From positions 202,451 to 266,450 of the forward strand of contig JADKAZ010000004.1 of assembly GCA_016719015.1 (NCBI GenBank): DNA of 64,000 nt. Direction: 5' to 3'. The notes below the pieces were generated by a model. That model saw nothing but the letters and a program-made list of their open reading frames with translations, was not told the DNA's origin and did not search any database. The DNA comes from Chitinophagaceae bacterium. Its GTDB lineage: Bacteria; Bacteroidota; Bacteroidia; Chitinophagales; Chitinophagaceae. Shown here piece after piece: positions 50,852 through 60,418 of this stretch. A program made the position numbers and the translations under genes. Numbering within the stretch: position 1 is the stretch's first letter; the number at the start of each line of letters is the position of its first letter.

Positions 50852-51337
50852 TTAACTTTTGGAAGGCTTTTCAACCGCCTGAGTTTTTACCCATTCTTTC
50901 TTTGATTGATGCTTGGTACGGGCTTCATCTATAGAATGGGTTTTGTGAATATCATTTTCTTTTTTGGCCAGCTCAGCTAGTTGTTTATAAAAATCTTTAA
51001 TTGTCTCCAATTCTTTTGCAGAAAGATCTTCTACATTGATGAGTCTGTTACTAGCAGTAGCCGTAGCAGCTATCAGTTCATTTAGTTTTAGCTGGATTGC
51101 GACGGTGTCTTTATTCTGCGACTGCTGAATGATAAATACCATCAGAAAAGTAATAATTGTAGTACCAGTATTTATAACCAGTTGCCAGGTATTGGAAAAA
51201 TTGAAAACAGGCCCTGTAATAACCCAGGCAATAATTACAGAAAATGCCATTATGAAAGCTGTAGAACTGCCGGTTGCTTTAGTTACTTTGCCTGAAAATT
51301 TTTCGAATAGCACTGTAAATTTATTTCTAACTTTCAT
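50852..51337 (-). CDS. Low-affinity iron permease family protein
   Basis: 161 residues with two hydrophobic helices (FIMAFSVIIAWVITGPVFNF and TWQLVINTGTTIITFLMVFI) and a charged C-terminal cytoplasmic part (NRLINVEDLSAKELETIKDF). Matches the 'low affinity iron permease' family that is common in Bacteroidota and other bacteria; despite the name, transport activity has not been shown for most members. Divergent from the DUF1905 gene at 51419. Confidence 0.85.
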   Translation of the reverse strand: MKVRNKFTVLFEKFSGKVTKATGSSTAFIMAFSVIIAWVITGPVFNFSNTWQLVINTGTTIITFLMVFIIQQSQNKDTVAIQLKLNELIAATATASNRLINVEDLSAKELETIKDFYKQLAELAKKENDIHKTHSIDEARTKHQSKKEWVKTQAVEKPSKS

Positions 51338-51418
51338 AACCAGTGGTTTAAAAATGAACTATTACTCGATTTACAAAGGCAAATCAATTCTTGAAATTAA
51401 ATCATTTAGTTGTCTGAT

Positions 51419-51928
51419 ATGATTCAATTTACCGCAACAATAAAAAGGTTTGGAGCACAAGGGGAAAAGACGGGCTGGACTTATTTTGAAGTATCCTCAG
51501 AACTTGTGCAGCAATTAAAACCCGGTAATCGGAAAGAGTTTAAAGTAAAAGGCAAACTGGATGCTCATCCTGTCAAAAGGGTTTCATTACTCCCTATGGG
51601 CGGGGGAATGTTCATTTTTGTACTGAATGCGGCGCTTAGAAAAGCGATTGGCAAAAAGCATGGTGCAATGGTAACGGTTCAATTAATAGAAGATAAAAGT
51701 GAGTTTGTTTTTAATAAGGACTTTATAGAATGTTTGAATGATGAACCAGCGGCAAAAGAATTTTTCGAAAGTTTAACCGGTTCTCACCAACGCTATTTCA
51801 GCAAATGGATTGACGACGCAAAGACAGAACCGACAAGGGTAAAACGAATTACGATGGCCGTAACTGCACTTGCAAAAAAATGGGGCTACCCGGAAATGAT
51901 CAGGTCCTCACAGGGAAAATCTATTTGA
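51419..51928 (+). CDS. DUF1905 / YdeI-OmdA domain protein
   Basis: 169 residues from ATG 51419 (a TTG at 51410 is possible). The N-terminal half (FTATIKRFGAQGEKTGWTYFEVS, KPGNRKEFKVKGKLDAHPVKRVSLLPMGGGMF) is DUF1905, and the C-terminal half (HQRYFSKWIDDAKTEPTRVKRI) is the OmdA/YdeI-associated domain. A cytoplasmic protein of unknown biochemical role. Its 3' end overlaps the convergent peroxidase gene by 8 bases. Confidence 0.88.
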   Translation: MIQFTATIKRFGAQGEKTGWTYFEVSSELVQQLKPGNRKEFKVKGKLDAHPVKRVSLLPMGGGMFIFVLNAALRKAIGKKHGAMVTVQLIEDKSEFVFNKDFIECLNDEPAAKEFFESLTGSHQRYFSKWIDDAKTEPTRVKRITMAVTALAKKWGYPEMIRSSQGKSI

Positions 51929-53093
51929 ACGGATTTGCAAATTTTACATCCGTTGTTACATTCACATCCGTCAGGGTTTTTAAAAAGGCCACCAGTGCAG
52001 CTTTATCTTGTACAGACAAGTTGGCTAAACGGGGCTGCCCCCCGGGCAACCTAAGCTGCGGAGAAAGATTTGGATGGTTTCTTACACCACTGCTGTAATG
52101 TTCCACTACCTGTTCCAAAGTGGCAAAACGGCCATCATGCATGTAGGGAGCTGTTAATTCTACATTACGCAGGGAAGTAACTTTAAAGGTTGCATCAAGA
52201 TTTGTATTACTAACAACAGCACCAAAGCCTCTGTCGGTTGTTACTAAATCAAGCCCATTGTTTTTTTCCTGGGGAGCTGTAAATGTTTCAGAGCCGTGGC
52301 AAGGAGCACAACCACCGATTGGCCCAAGGAAAATTTCTTTACCCCTGTTTTCCTGAGCAGTAAAATTTGGAAACACTGCATCTGGCGGAGGAGCAGGTGC
52401 TGTAGGAAGTGTTGATCTTCCCGCATCATATTTTGATTGGTAAGACACAATAGAACGGACAAACTGGGAGAGTGCTAAGGATATACGGCTGCTATTAATT
52501 GTTGCATCCCCAAATGCTTTGGTAAAAAGTGAAGGATAATAATCAAGTGCTCTCAGTTTTGTTTCAAGTTGTGGCAAAGTGATTCCCATTTCCACCAGGT
52601 CCTGAATGGGTATAAGTGTTTGATCTTCGAGAGAGGCAGCTCGCTGATCCCAGAAGAAACGGCCATTGGGATAGTACTTTGCATTAATCAGCGACATAGA
52701 ATGTCTTCCCGTCAATCCTCCGTTAAAGCCAACACTTTTTGTGGCTGGGTCTGAAAATCCATTGGCCTGAATATGACAGGAAGCACAGGAGATAGTATTA
52801 TTTAAAGAAAGTTTTTTGTCATAAAATAAAACCCTTCCGAGTGTTGCACCATTATCAGTGATTGCATTCCCTGCAGGGGTATTTATTTGAACTTGAATCG
52901 GAGGTGCACTCAGATAACCTGGAAGAGCAGGGTTAGCATAATTAAACGGAGAAGCTGGTAAATTTAATACTGCTGCAACCGTGTCATTCGGTGTAGGGGT
53001 AGTGTCATCAGTACTTTTATTACAGGCGATAAATACAAAAAGGAAACATATACCTGTAATGGCTAACATTTTGGGTTTGCTGGCTAACATCAT
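51921..53093 (-). CDS. Di-haem cytochrome c peroxidase, lipoprotein
   Basis: 390 residues. The N-terminus is a lipoprotein signal (FLFVFIACNKS). Two c-type haem motifs are present: CASCH and CAPCH, with PYMHDGRFATLEQVVEHYSSG near the C-terminus, the pattern of bacterial di-haem peroxidases (CcpA/MauG type). It reduces H2O2 with electrons from a c-type cytochrome; MauG-like activity is also possible. Position in the periplasm or outer membrane. Convergent with the DUF1905 gene. Confidence 0.92.
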   Translation of the reverse strand: MMLASKPKMLAITGICFLFVFIACNKSTDDTTPTPNDTVAAVLNLPASPFNYANPALPGYLSAPPIQVQINTPAGNAITDNGATLGRVLFYDKKLSLNNTISCASCHIQANGFSDPATKSVGFNGGLTGRHSMSLINAKYYPNGRFFWDQRAASLEDQTLIPIQDLVEMGITLPQLETKLRALDYYPSLFTKAFGDATINSSRISLALSQFVRSIVSYQSKYDAGRSTLPTAPAPPPDAVFPNFTAQENRGKEIFLGPIGGCAPCHGSETFTAPQEKNNGLDLVTTDRGFGAVVSNTNLDATFKVTSLRNVELTAPYMHDGRFATLEQVVEHYSSGVRNHPNLSPQLRLPGGQPRLANLSVQDKAALVAFLKTLTDVNVTTDVKFANPFK

Positions 53094-53263
53094 AAATTAT
53101 AGGGGCTTTGGTGGTGGGCTATGACCGGCCCATGAAATAAAAGTTTAAGATACTACGATTTTTTTCTTATTACAACTTCTGTAGCTGTGTTGATTATAAA
53201 ATGAGATTTTGACGATTCAATAACAAAAAATCCTTCTCTGCAATTATTTCATTTATTTGCAAC

Positions 53264-54639
53264 ATGTTTTCTTCCATCAAAGATTTCAAAAATCCTTTTT
53301 TTATCGGCATCGCCGGAGTGGGAATGAGTGCAATTGCGCAATACCTGAAAGGGATAGGTAAAAATGTAGCTGGCAGCGATCGGTTTTTTGCTTCCGGGGT
53401 TTATAATGAAGTGCAGGAAAAACTGGAAGCAGAAGGTATTATGTGTTTCCTACAGAATGGTGAGGGTATAACAGGAGAAACAGATTTGATAGTTGTGTCA
53501 ACTGCCATTGAAGATACAGTGGCAGAAGTGCAGAAAGCAAAGCAATTAAATATCCCTATCATCCGCAGATCGGAACTGTTGGCAATGATTGCGGCCAGTA
53601 AAAAAACCATAGCTGTTGGTGGTACTAGTGGGAAAAGTACTACCAGTGCTATGCTTTTTGATATTTTGGAATACGCCGGTCTGCAGCCAAGTATTATCAG
53701 TGGTGCCGGTTTAATAAGTATTATTAACCAGGGAAAAATTGGGAATGCTAAAGTGGGGGCAGGTGAGTGGCTGGTGATTGAGGCAGATGAAAGTGATGGT
53801 TCCATTGTGCAATACAAACCTGAAATTGGGTTATTATTAAATATCGATAAAGACCACCAGGAGATAGATGAACTGATGAGGATCTTTGCAATATTTAAGC
53901 AGAACAGTAAAAAATTTATAGTTAATCAATCACATCCGCTGACAAGGGAACTATCCCAGGATGCAGAGTTTGATTTTTCCAGTAATCCCGATCTTCCAGC
54001 AGGTTACATAGCTACCAATTTTCAGCATTACGGGTTAGAGATTAGTTTTCAGATAAAAGGAGTTGATTTTTTCATGGAAGTAATTGGCAGGCATAATATG
54101 GAAAATGCGTTGGCCGCAACCGCTGTTGCTTGTCAGGTTGGTGTTAGTGTAGATAAATGTGCTGAAGCATTGCGAAATTATGAAGGAATCTATCGACGTC
54201 ACCAGGTATATGGAAAAAAGAAAGGTGTATGGCTTATCGATGATTATGCCCATAACCCGGTGAAATGTGCTGCGGCAATAGAAGCATGCCAACCGGTTGC
54301 TACAAAAGTAATAGCCTGGTTCCAGCCTCATGGATACAAGCCTACCAAATTTTTACGGGATGATTTTGTAAAAGAAATTGCACGGGTGCTTAGACCGGAA
54401 GATGAGATATGGATGAGTGAAATTTTTTATGCCGGCGGCACTGCCGTAAAAGATATTTCATCAAATGATTTGATCAACGATTTAAAAGCATTGGGTAAAC
54501 AAGCTTTTTTGTTGAGAACAGAAATGATTTTTTACCAACCGTACGACCTCATCTTTCAGATGACTGTGTAATATTACTTATGGCAGCCAGGGATCCGTCA
54601 CTCGAACATTTTGCGAAACAAATCTGGCAGGATTTATAA
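53264..54639 (+). pseudogene. Mur ligase (MurC/Mpl-like) with an apparent 1-base frameshift near the 3' end
   Basis: The intact frame runs 53264-54571 (435 residues). It has a Rossmann opening (FIGIAGVGMSAIAQYL), P-loop GGTSGKST (119-126), ADESDGS, DDYAHNPVKCAAAIE and the C-terminal domain: a Mur ligase of the MurC/Mpl group that links amino acids or peptides to UDP-MurNAc in peptidoglycan synthesis or recycling. The frame stops at FQMTV (54571), but the expected C-terminal end, VILLMAARDPSLEHFAKQIW, is encoded immediately after in another frame and ends at 54637-54639. Adding one G after CAG near 54560 restores FQDDCVILL. So this is a recent frameshift, a sequencing error or programmed recoding. 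Confidence 0.8.
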
Positions 54640-54644
54640 ATTCA

Positions 54645-55136
54645 TCAGGAAGAAAATGCTACTACATTCTCCTTTGTTACCGGCAGGAACATATACCAGC
54701 ACAAGGCCATCAATAAACCGGGATGTGATGTATCAGAGAGGAGTTTATCTTTTGTAAAATCTACAGCAGGAGTTCCTTCTTTTACACTAAGCCCACAGGA
54801 AACGAAAGGTTTGTCTTTAGATTCCTTATACAATACTAATTGGGCCAGGGGATTATTGTGGGTGGAATAGAAAAATCGTTCGTTATTGACATCAATAAAA
54901 TTTTCATTGCGTTCCTGACCCAGTTCACCGATTTTAAAACCATATTCATCACGGAGCACTGTTTTGTTGCGGCGAAATCCTTCTTTGCGGATCAGGAAAA
55001 CCCTTTTTTGTTTTTCACATTCAACCCTGGCAGCATTAGAAAAAGGATTCAGGATAACGGTTAAGATTTTTTTATCTTCCTTGTACAAATGATATACTTC
55101 GTTGTTGGAAGTTGAAGCAGCTGTTTCCCATCTCAT
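54645..55136 (-). CDS. Conserved hypothetical protein
   Basis: 163 residues, no signal peptide. Beta-rich stretches (VYHLYKEDKKILTVILNPFSNAARVE, FLIRKEGFRRNKTVLRDEYGFKIGEL) resemble, weakly, tubby-like/LURP1-related folds; this is a guess. It ends 5 bases past the repaired Mur ligase stop and is convergent with it. Confidence 0.6.
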   Translation of the reverse strand: MRWETAASTSNNEVYHLYKEDKKILTVILNPFSNAARVECEKQKRVFLIRKEGFRRNKTVLRDEYGFKIGELGQERNENFIDVNNERFFYSTHNNPLAQLVLYKESKDKPFVSCGLSVKEGTPAVDFTKDKLLSDTSHPGLLMALCWYMFLPVTKENVVAFSS

Positions 55137-55306
55137 AACTTAAGGTTTTAGTTGTTGCAATGCAAAGTAAATTACAATCGTTTCTGCTGGTAATAACAGC
55201 TTAACTTAAAATTAATATTAACTTCATATTGAAATGAACCAGGTGTAAAAACTGTGGAAAATCCGGGTTTAATGCACATTTTGCTTTAATTGTTTAAGTA
55301 TTGGCT

Positions 55307-55792
55307 ATGAATATGAATAAAGAGAGAGACAAAAAATTCCTGGAAAGGGCCATTGAATTGTCCAGGCAGGGCATGGAAGGTGGCAAGGGAGGGCCGTTCG
55401 GTTGTGTTATAGTGCGGGGTGATGAAATTGTGGGTGAGGGTAACAATATGGTTACTTCTTCCAATGACCCTACGGCGCATGCCGAAGTAGTGGCAATACG
55501 ACAAGCCTGTGAGAAATTAGGCACTTATCAGCTAAACGATTGTGAGATATATACCAGTTGCGAACCCTGCCCCATGTGCCTTGGTGCTATTTACTGGGCA
55601 AGACCACTAAGAGTAGTGTATGCAAATACAAAAGAAGAGGCGGCCGAAATAGATTTTGACGATGATTTTATTTATAGTGAGATCAATGCAAAAATGAGCG
55701 ACAGAAAAATTCCTTTTATACATCATCCGCATCCCAACGCCAAAGCAGTCTTTGAGGCATGGAAAAATTGGGAAGGGAAGATCAGGTATTGA
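55307..55792 (+). CDS. guaD: Guanine deaminase-like cytidine/deoxycytidylate deaminase family protein
   Basis: 161 residues from ATG 55307 (TTG 55301 and ATG 55313 are alternatives). Zinc and catalytic motifs are HAE (58-60) and PCPMC (87-91), with WARPLRVVYANT and FDDDFIYSEI; this matches B. subtilis GuaD-type guanine deaminases, which turn guanine into xanthine. A tRNA adenosine deaminase is less likely because the C-terminal FDDDFIY segment is of the GuaD type. A terminator follows directly. Confidence 0.85.
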   Translation: MNMNKERDKKFLERAIELSRQGMEGGKGGPFGCVIVRGDEIVGEGNNMVTSSNDPTAHAEVVAIRQACEKLGTYQLNDCEIYTSCEPCPMCLGAIYWARPLRVVYANTKEEAAEIDFDDDFIYSEINAKMSDRKIPFIHHPHPNAKAVFEAWKNWEGKIRY

Positions 55793-55805
55793 CAATGCCC
55801 TTAAA

Positions 55806-55837
55806 AAGAAAGCCCCTTTATTTAAAGGGGCTTTCTT
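55806..55837. terminator. Rho-independent terminator between convergent genes
   Basis: A perfect 15-base stem AAGAAAGCCCCTTTA/TAAAGGGGCTTTCTT with a 2-base loop, then TTC. Serves guaD and the LamG/T9SS gene. Confidence 0.9.
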
Positions 55838-55852
55838 CCAGGTTTTTCCAAA

Positions 55853-58800
55853 TCACTTTATTACTAATTTTTTACTTTCTTCCAATCCTTCTCCGGTTAT
55901 TTTAATCATATAAGTACCGGAAGGTAGTTTGTGGTTCACAATAATATTATTATTGCTGTTGAATTTTTGCTGAAGATGTAAACGGCCATTCATATCAAAT
56001 ATTTGTACATCAATAGTGCCTCTTATAGTACCGGTAATATTAATGTTGAAAACATTACCTGAAGCCGGATTAGGAAAAATATCCACTCCACCGGCAAGCC
56101 CGTTTATTTTTACTTTTTCAATCTCTGAATAAGAGGTTCTTGAATCAATATCAATTTGTTTCAGCCGGTAATAGGAAATTCCTTTCAGAGGTTGCTCATC
56201 ATACAGGCTGTAATGTTCCAACGAGTTGGTATTATTTCTTGCAGCCACTGTAGCAATACTTGTAAAATTGATGGCGTCCCTTGACCGCTGTACTTCAAAA
56301 TGACTGTTGTCTCTTTCATAAGTTGTTGTCCAGGTGATTTTAACTCTTTTGTTATTTTCAGTTCTTGTATCAAACGCTATGATGTTAACAGGAAGAGGAC
56401 TGTTGGCCGGGGTAGTAAAGGTCCATACCGGTCCGGTAGTTGTATTCTCCCCATCATATAGTTCAGCATACCATTCATACTCTGTAAACTGGGCAAGACC
56501 AGGCCAGTTTACGCAGGCTGCTGAACCTGATGCAACATTTGTTTCTCCTATAAAGGAAAAATTATTGAGATTCATTGTCAATGTAAACTGGCTGTTCGCA
56601 TCTGTTTCAGCGGTAAGTGTATGTGGCGAATAGGTCCTGGCAGTGACAGTATTAAGTTGCGGATCAAATTCATAATATCTCAGTAATCCGTTTCCTCCGT
56701 TTATTCTGCTTTGATAATCGGTCAAGATAGAATAGAGTGTTCTTCCATTAACAAAGTCTGCTCTCATTGCCTCTCCACCTGTTAATGAAGACACATGACC
56801 ACCATGGAGCATGATAACATTGGTATAAGGACTTAGCCTGTTAAAAATGGCCTGTCCCTGTGTACTGAATGCAGCACTTTCATTCATTAAATTATGCGTC
56901 ATTACAATTACTTTCCGGCTGCTGTATGTTTGAACAAGATCTTCTGCCCAATCTAATACAGCACCGGTGGCAAAACCAGCCCTGGTGTCATATTCTAAAG
57001 AAATAACAAGAAAATCAATTCCGCTTGCACTGAATAACTGGAAATGATTATCATTATTGAGAGGGTCACTCCCATAATGGCCACCATAATAGCTGCGACC
57101 GGCAAAATGCGACTCTCCAAAATACTGGTTGTAATAAAATGAAGGACTGGCTGCATCACCAATAATACTTTGGTCATGATTACCTACGCTTATTCCAAAA
57201 GGTACTCCCTGTGGCAACCCGGTTAATCCAGCGTTTTCAATAGTAGCCATTGCAGCTACCGCTCTTGTCCATTCCACCGGTTGAGCATCACCATTCTGAA
57301 CACAATCACCAAGTTGACCTACATATACTATATTTTTTGATACCCGGTTATTGGCTACCCAGGCTGTTTGTGCGTTAAACATGCCAATTGTCCCCCCATT
57401 CATTTCTGAAGTATAAAATTGAGTGTCTGGGAAAAAAACGATGGTAAAGGGAACAGCCCCACCTGCAGGTTTTGGTCTGCCATAAAATCTTGTCCGCACA
57501 TTGCCTCCATTCGGATCACTTACAGTAGCACAAATATTAGGGCTAGTAGAAGGGGAATTTGCATTGTTTGCCGGGGATGGATTGATGGGTTGATTGGGTG
57601 GCTGACTATTAAAGTTACTGATCACCCAGACCGGTCCTGTACTGCTGCTCAGGGTACCATTTACACTGCCGCTTACAGAATTACCTGTTGTAAGTCCACA
57701 ACCCTCGTTAAAACCCCAACGGGCAACTAAACCTGTTCCGCTGGTAAGTTCTGAATTATAGTTACTTGAAATTTCAGCACCTGTTCTTTCAATATTCCAA
57801 ATCCTTACTTCATCAATTTTACCATTGAAGAATCCTGCAGGAGATCCCGTAGAAGTCATTGCAGATCCCACTGCCGCATGTTGGATGCTCGTATTGGCAG
57901 GAACAAATGCTGAAGACAGGGTTAATGTTTTATCCAAAACACCATTTAAATATAAATTCCAGACTCCTGTAAGATGATTATAGGATGCTGCTACATGTGT
58001 CCATGTATTTGTTGGAATAGTTGCAGTGCCAATAACTGAATGATTAGGCCCAGCTCCATCTTCAAAATCTGCAGCTAGTTTATTGCCTACTAGCCCCATG
58101 AAATAATTTATATTGATATTAGCAGGAGATTCTCCTTCACCTCTTCCTTTCGTTACAATAGGTACTGCCGCAGTAGCTCCCTCAAAACCGCCGCCGCCAG
58201 CGCCACTTGTAACAGTAGTAACACCGGTACCCTCAATCCTGATCCATGCTTCAAGAGTAAATGTTGAAACATTTAAAGCAGGAGAGGCAGTTCCAAATGT
58301 TACATAATCACTTGTGCCATTAAAATCCAAAATCGATTTATTATAGTTAAACCCGGATTGCCATAAAGGACTGTCGGTAAGCGACCCGATAGGCCCTCCG
58401 CCAATAGAGTTAGCTGCAACAACACCGCTTCCTTCATTCAAACCCCAGCGGGAAGCCAGCCCTGTGCCACTGGTAAGTTCTGAATTGTAGTTGGCCAGGA
58501 TTTGTGCATCCGTTCTTGCCACATTCCAAATCCTTACCTCATCAATACGGCCATTAAAATAACCAGTTGCTGTACCGGCTAAAATAAATGAAGTTCCAAT
58601 CGCAGCATTTACGTTACTTAATGATTGAGGTGTAAAAGCACCTACAGCTAAAGTTTTATCCAAATTACCATTGATATATAATTTCCAAGTACTGCCATCG
58701 TAACTGGCTGCCACATGTGTCCAGCAATTTCCCAACGTGGCATTACTTTCGACAGGATGATTTAGCGAAGTGGCATTATCTTCAAAATCTGCCTGTAATT

Positions 58801-59137
58801 TTTTGGTTGTCAAATCGTATCCCAGGAAGAAATTCACATCCTGGGCTGCTACTTCTGCATCTGCCTTTCCTTTTGTTATAATTGGAACAATATTGGAAAA
58901 TCCACCACTCCCGGTGCTGCTGACCGTACCCGTTCCCTCTATTTTTATCCATGCTTCCAGGGTAAAATTGGTAAGATGCAAAGAAGCATCATTACCTACA
59001 CTTACATACTGGGTTGTTCCATTTAGCCCCAGGGATTGTGCTTTAACCCTATGAGAGGAGAAAAGCAGAAAGAAAAGAAACACGAAGTTTAATAACTTTA
59101 TACACAGATTTCCAATACGGGAAGCTTTGAGGTTCAT
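55853..59137 (-). CDS. Giant secreted LamG-phosphoesterase protein with T9SS sorting domain
   Basis: 1094 residues. Signal peptide (FVFLFFLLFSSHRVKAQ); two tandem LamG/concanavalin-like domains (~35-260 and ~265-500) with repeated blocks such as TLEAWIKIEGTG, TWTHVAASY and GKIDEVRIWN; a metallophosphoesterase domain (~560-840) with FFPDTQ, GDCVQNGD, VGNHDQ and LHGGHVSS; a fibronectin-like region; and a C-terminal T9SS type A sorting domain (~1017-1094; FPNPASGNVF, DMNGRLH, GTYMIKI). It should be exported across the outer membrane and cell-surface-attached or released. Substrate unknown. It lies downstream of the ECF sigma/anti-sigma pair on the same strand. Confidence 0.9.
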   Translation of the reverse strand: MNLKASRIGNLCIKLLNFVFLFFLLFSSHRVKAQSLGLNGTTQYVSVGNDASLHLTNFTLEAWIKIEGTGTVSSTGSGGFSNIVPIITKGKADAEVAAQDVNFFLGYDLTTKKLQADFEDNATSLNHPVESNATLGNCWTHVAASYDGSTWKLYINGNLDKTLAVGAFTPQSLSNVNAAIGTSFILAGTATGYFNGRIDEVRIWNVARTDAQILANYNSELTSGTGLASRWGLNEGSGVVAANSIGGGPIGSLTDSPLWQSGFNYNKSILDFNGTSDYVTFGTASPALNVSTFTLEAWIRIEGTGVTTVTSGAGGGGFEGATAAVPIVTKGRGEGESPANININYFMGLVGNKLAADFEDGAGPNHSVIGTATIPTNTWTHVAASYNHLTGVWNLYLNGVLDKTLTLSSAFVPANTSIQHAAVGSAMTSTGSPAGFFNGKIDEVRIWNIERTGAEISSNYNSELTSGTGLVARWGFNEGCGLTTGNSVSGSVNGTLSSSTGPVWVISNFNSQPPNQPINPSPANNANSPSTSPNICATVSDPNGGNVRTRFYGRPKPAGGAVPFTIVFFPDTQFYTSEMNGGTIGMFNAQTAWVANNRVSKNIVYVGQLGDCVQNGDAQPVEWTRAVAAMATIENAGLTGLPQGVPFGISVGNHDQSIIGDAASPSFYYNQYFGESHFAGRSYYGGHYGSDPLNNDNHFQLFSASGIDFLVISLEYDTRAGFATGAVLDWAEDLVQTYSSRKVIVMTHNLMNESAAFSTQGQAIFNRLSPYTNVIMLHGGHVSSLTGGEAMRADFVNGRTLYSILTDYQSRINGGNGLLRYYEFDPQLNTVTARTYSPHTLTAETDANSQFTLTMNLNNFSFIGETNVASGSAACVNWPGLAQFTEYEWYAELYDGENTTTGPVWTFTTPANSPLPVNIIAFDTRTENNKRVKITWTTTYERDNSHFEVQRSRDAINFTSIATVAARNNTNSLEHYSLYDEQPLKGISYYRLKQIDIDSRTSYSEIEKVKINGLAGGVDIFPNPASGNVFNINITGTIRGTIDVQIFDMNGRLHLQQKFNSNNNIIVNHKLPSGTYMIKITGEGLEESKKLVIK

Positions 59138-59364
59138 AGTAATACATTTTGAGATTGGTGATGAATAGCTAAGCGAAACCGGGTCGGTTTAATTCAAAGG
59201 AGAATAGTAAGGGGCTATCAATAGTAAAGGAAAATAGGGTGGTTTATCCGGGAGATAAGGGGATTAGGAACTAAAAGTATAATAAATTTTTCATTCTCCT
59301 AAGTATTTTACACTTATTTTCAAATGAAGTAAAAGGAAAAAATTAAGGCGACTTAAGACTGTAT

Positions 59365-59730
59365 CTAATTATTTTTTAAAAGCTTATGAATTGCCAGATA
59401 ACTGAGTACGATCAGTAAAATCAGTATGAGTATGGAAATATATAACCAGGGCTGGTCTTTTATTTTCATCTTTTCCCGTCGGTTTTTCTTTTTTGCTGTT
59501 TTCTTTTTCAGATCCCGGTTCAGCATTTCAACCATATATTGCAACTGCTCTTTGTCTTTAAATTCCTGCAATCCATCCACTGCGTCTTCATCAAAGTCGC
59601 TTTGCAAGAGTTGTTTTTCCACTTCATGCTTTTTTTCTTCCGACAGCTTGCCCTGCAGGTAGAGCAGCAACGTCTCCTGGTCAACATCAGTGGACAAATG
59701 GGATAATATGTCTTTATAATTTTCTGACAT
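59365..59730 (-). CDS. Anti-sigma factor-like single-pass membrane protein
   Basis: 121 residues: a cytoplasmic N-terminal part (ETLLLYLQGKLSEEKKHEVEKQLLQ) of the Bacteroidota anti-sigma type, lacking the zinc HC2 cysteines, a basic linker (KKKTAKKKNRREK) and one C-terminal helix (WLYISILILILLIVLSYLAI). It begins 1 base after the sigma factor stop, which supports a regulator pair. Anti-sigma function is inferred from position and layout. Confidence 0.75.
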   Translation of the reverse strand: MSENYKDILSHLSTDVDQETLLLYLQGKLSEEKKHEVEKQLLQSDFDEDAVDGLQEFKDKEQLQYMVEMLNRDLKKKTAKKKNRREKMKIKDQPWLYISILILILLIVLSYLAIHKLLKNN

Positions 59731-59731
59731 T

Positions 59732-60343
59732 TTATTTTCTGTTCATTTCTTCACTCAATTTTTTTTCAATCAGTATTTTAAGATTTCTTTTACCATTCTG
59801 GATGTGGCTTTTTACCTGTAACATACTGAAGCCGGTTTCAATACTCACTTCCTGGTAGCTTTTCTTTTGAAGATAAAACAAAGTTACACATTGCTGCTGC
59901 TCAGGGTTTAGTTCTTTTAATGCTTCTTCCATTAACTCTAATGTATGATCATTTTTGATCAAAGCCTGCAGGTCAGTTTCTTCTTCCGGCTTGGTGGTCA
60001 GACGGTCATTTATTTCGGTAGTGATTTTTCCCTGCCGGTCACGGATTTTCATCAGGCAGTGATTTTTGGCTACCATATATAGCCAGGATTTGAAGTATTC
60101 TACTTTATATTTCTGTAACTCCTGTATCACTTTTAAAAAAATTTGCTGCACACTGTCTTTGGCCTCTTCTTCATTTTTTAAATACTTCATGCTTACACCT
60201 AATAGCAATAAGGTGTAGCGTTGCAGCAGAATACCCAACCATTCATTATTATGGTCGGTATAAAACTGTTCTAGCAGTTCCTGGTCGGTTGTATGCTGGT
60301 ATTTGTCGGCCTTCACAAGCGAAAAATAACTATTTGTTGTCAT
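59732..60343 (-). CDS. ECF RNA polymerase sigma factor (sigma-70 family)
   Basis: 203 residues from ATG 60343; a longer frame to 60385 adds a weak leader. Region 2 (LEQFYTDHNNEWLGILLQRYTLLLLGVSMKYL, EEAKDSVQQIFLKV) and region 4 (LNPEQQQCVTLFYLQKKSYQEVSIETGFS) are both recognisable, with no sigma-1.1 or sigma-3, so it is an extracytoplasmic-function factor. The next gene encodes a likely anti-sigma factor. The regulon is unknown; the LamG/T9SS gene downstream is a candidate member. Confidence 0.92.
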   Translation of the reverse strand: MTTNSYFSLVKADKYQHTTDQELLEQFYTDHNNEWLGILLQRYTLLLLGVSMKYLKNEEEAKDSVQQIFLKVIQELQKYKVEYFKSWLYMVAKNHCLMKIRDRQGKITTEINDRLTTKPEEETDLQALIKNDHTLELMEEALKELNPEQQQCVTLFYLQKKSYQEVSIETGFSMLQVKSHIQNGKRNLKILIEKKLSEEMNRK

Positions 60344-60418
60344 TAAGATGCATGTTTTGTCAAATTCACCAAAGATTTGCTGCATAACATTTACTTACTT
60401 TGAACAAAATTTTATTAC

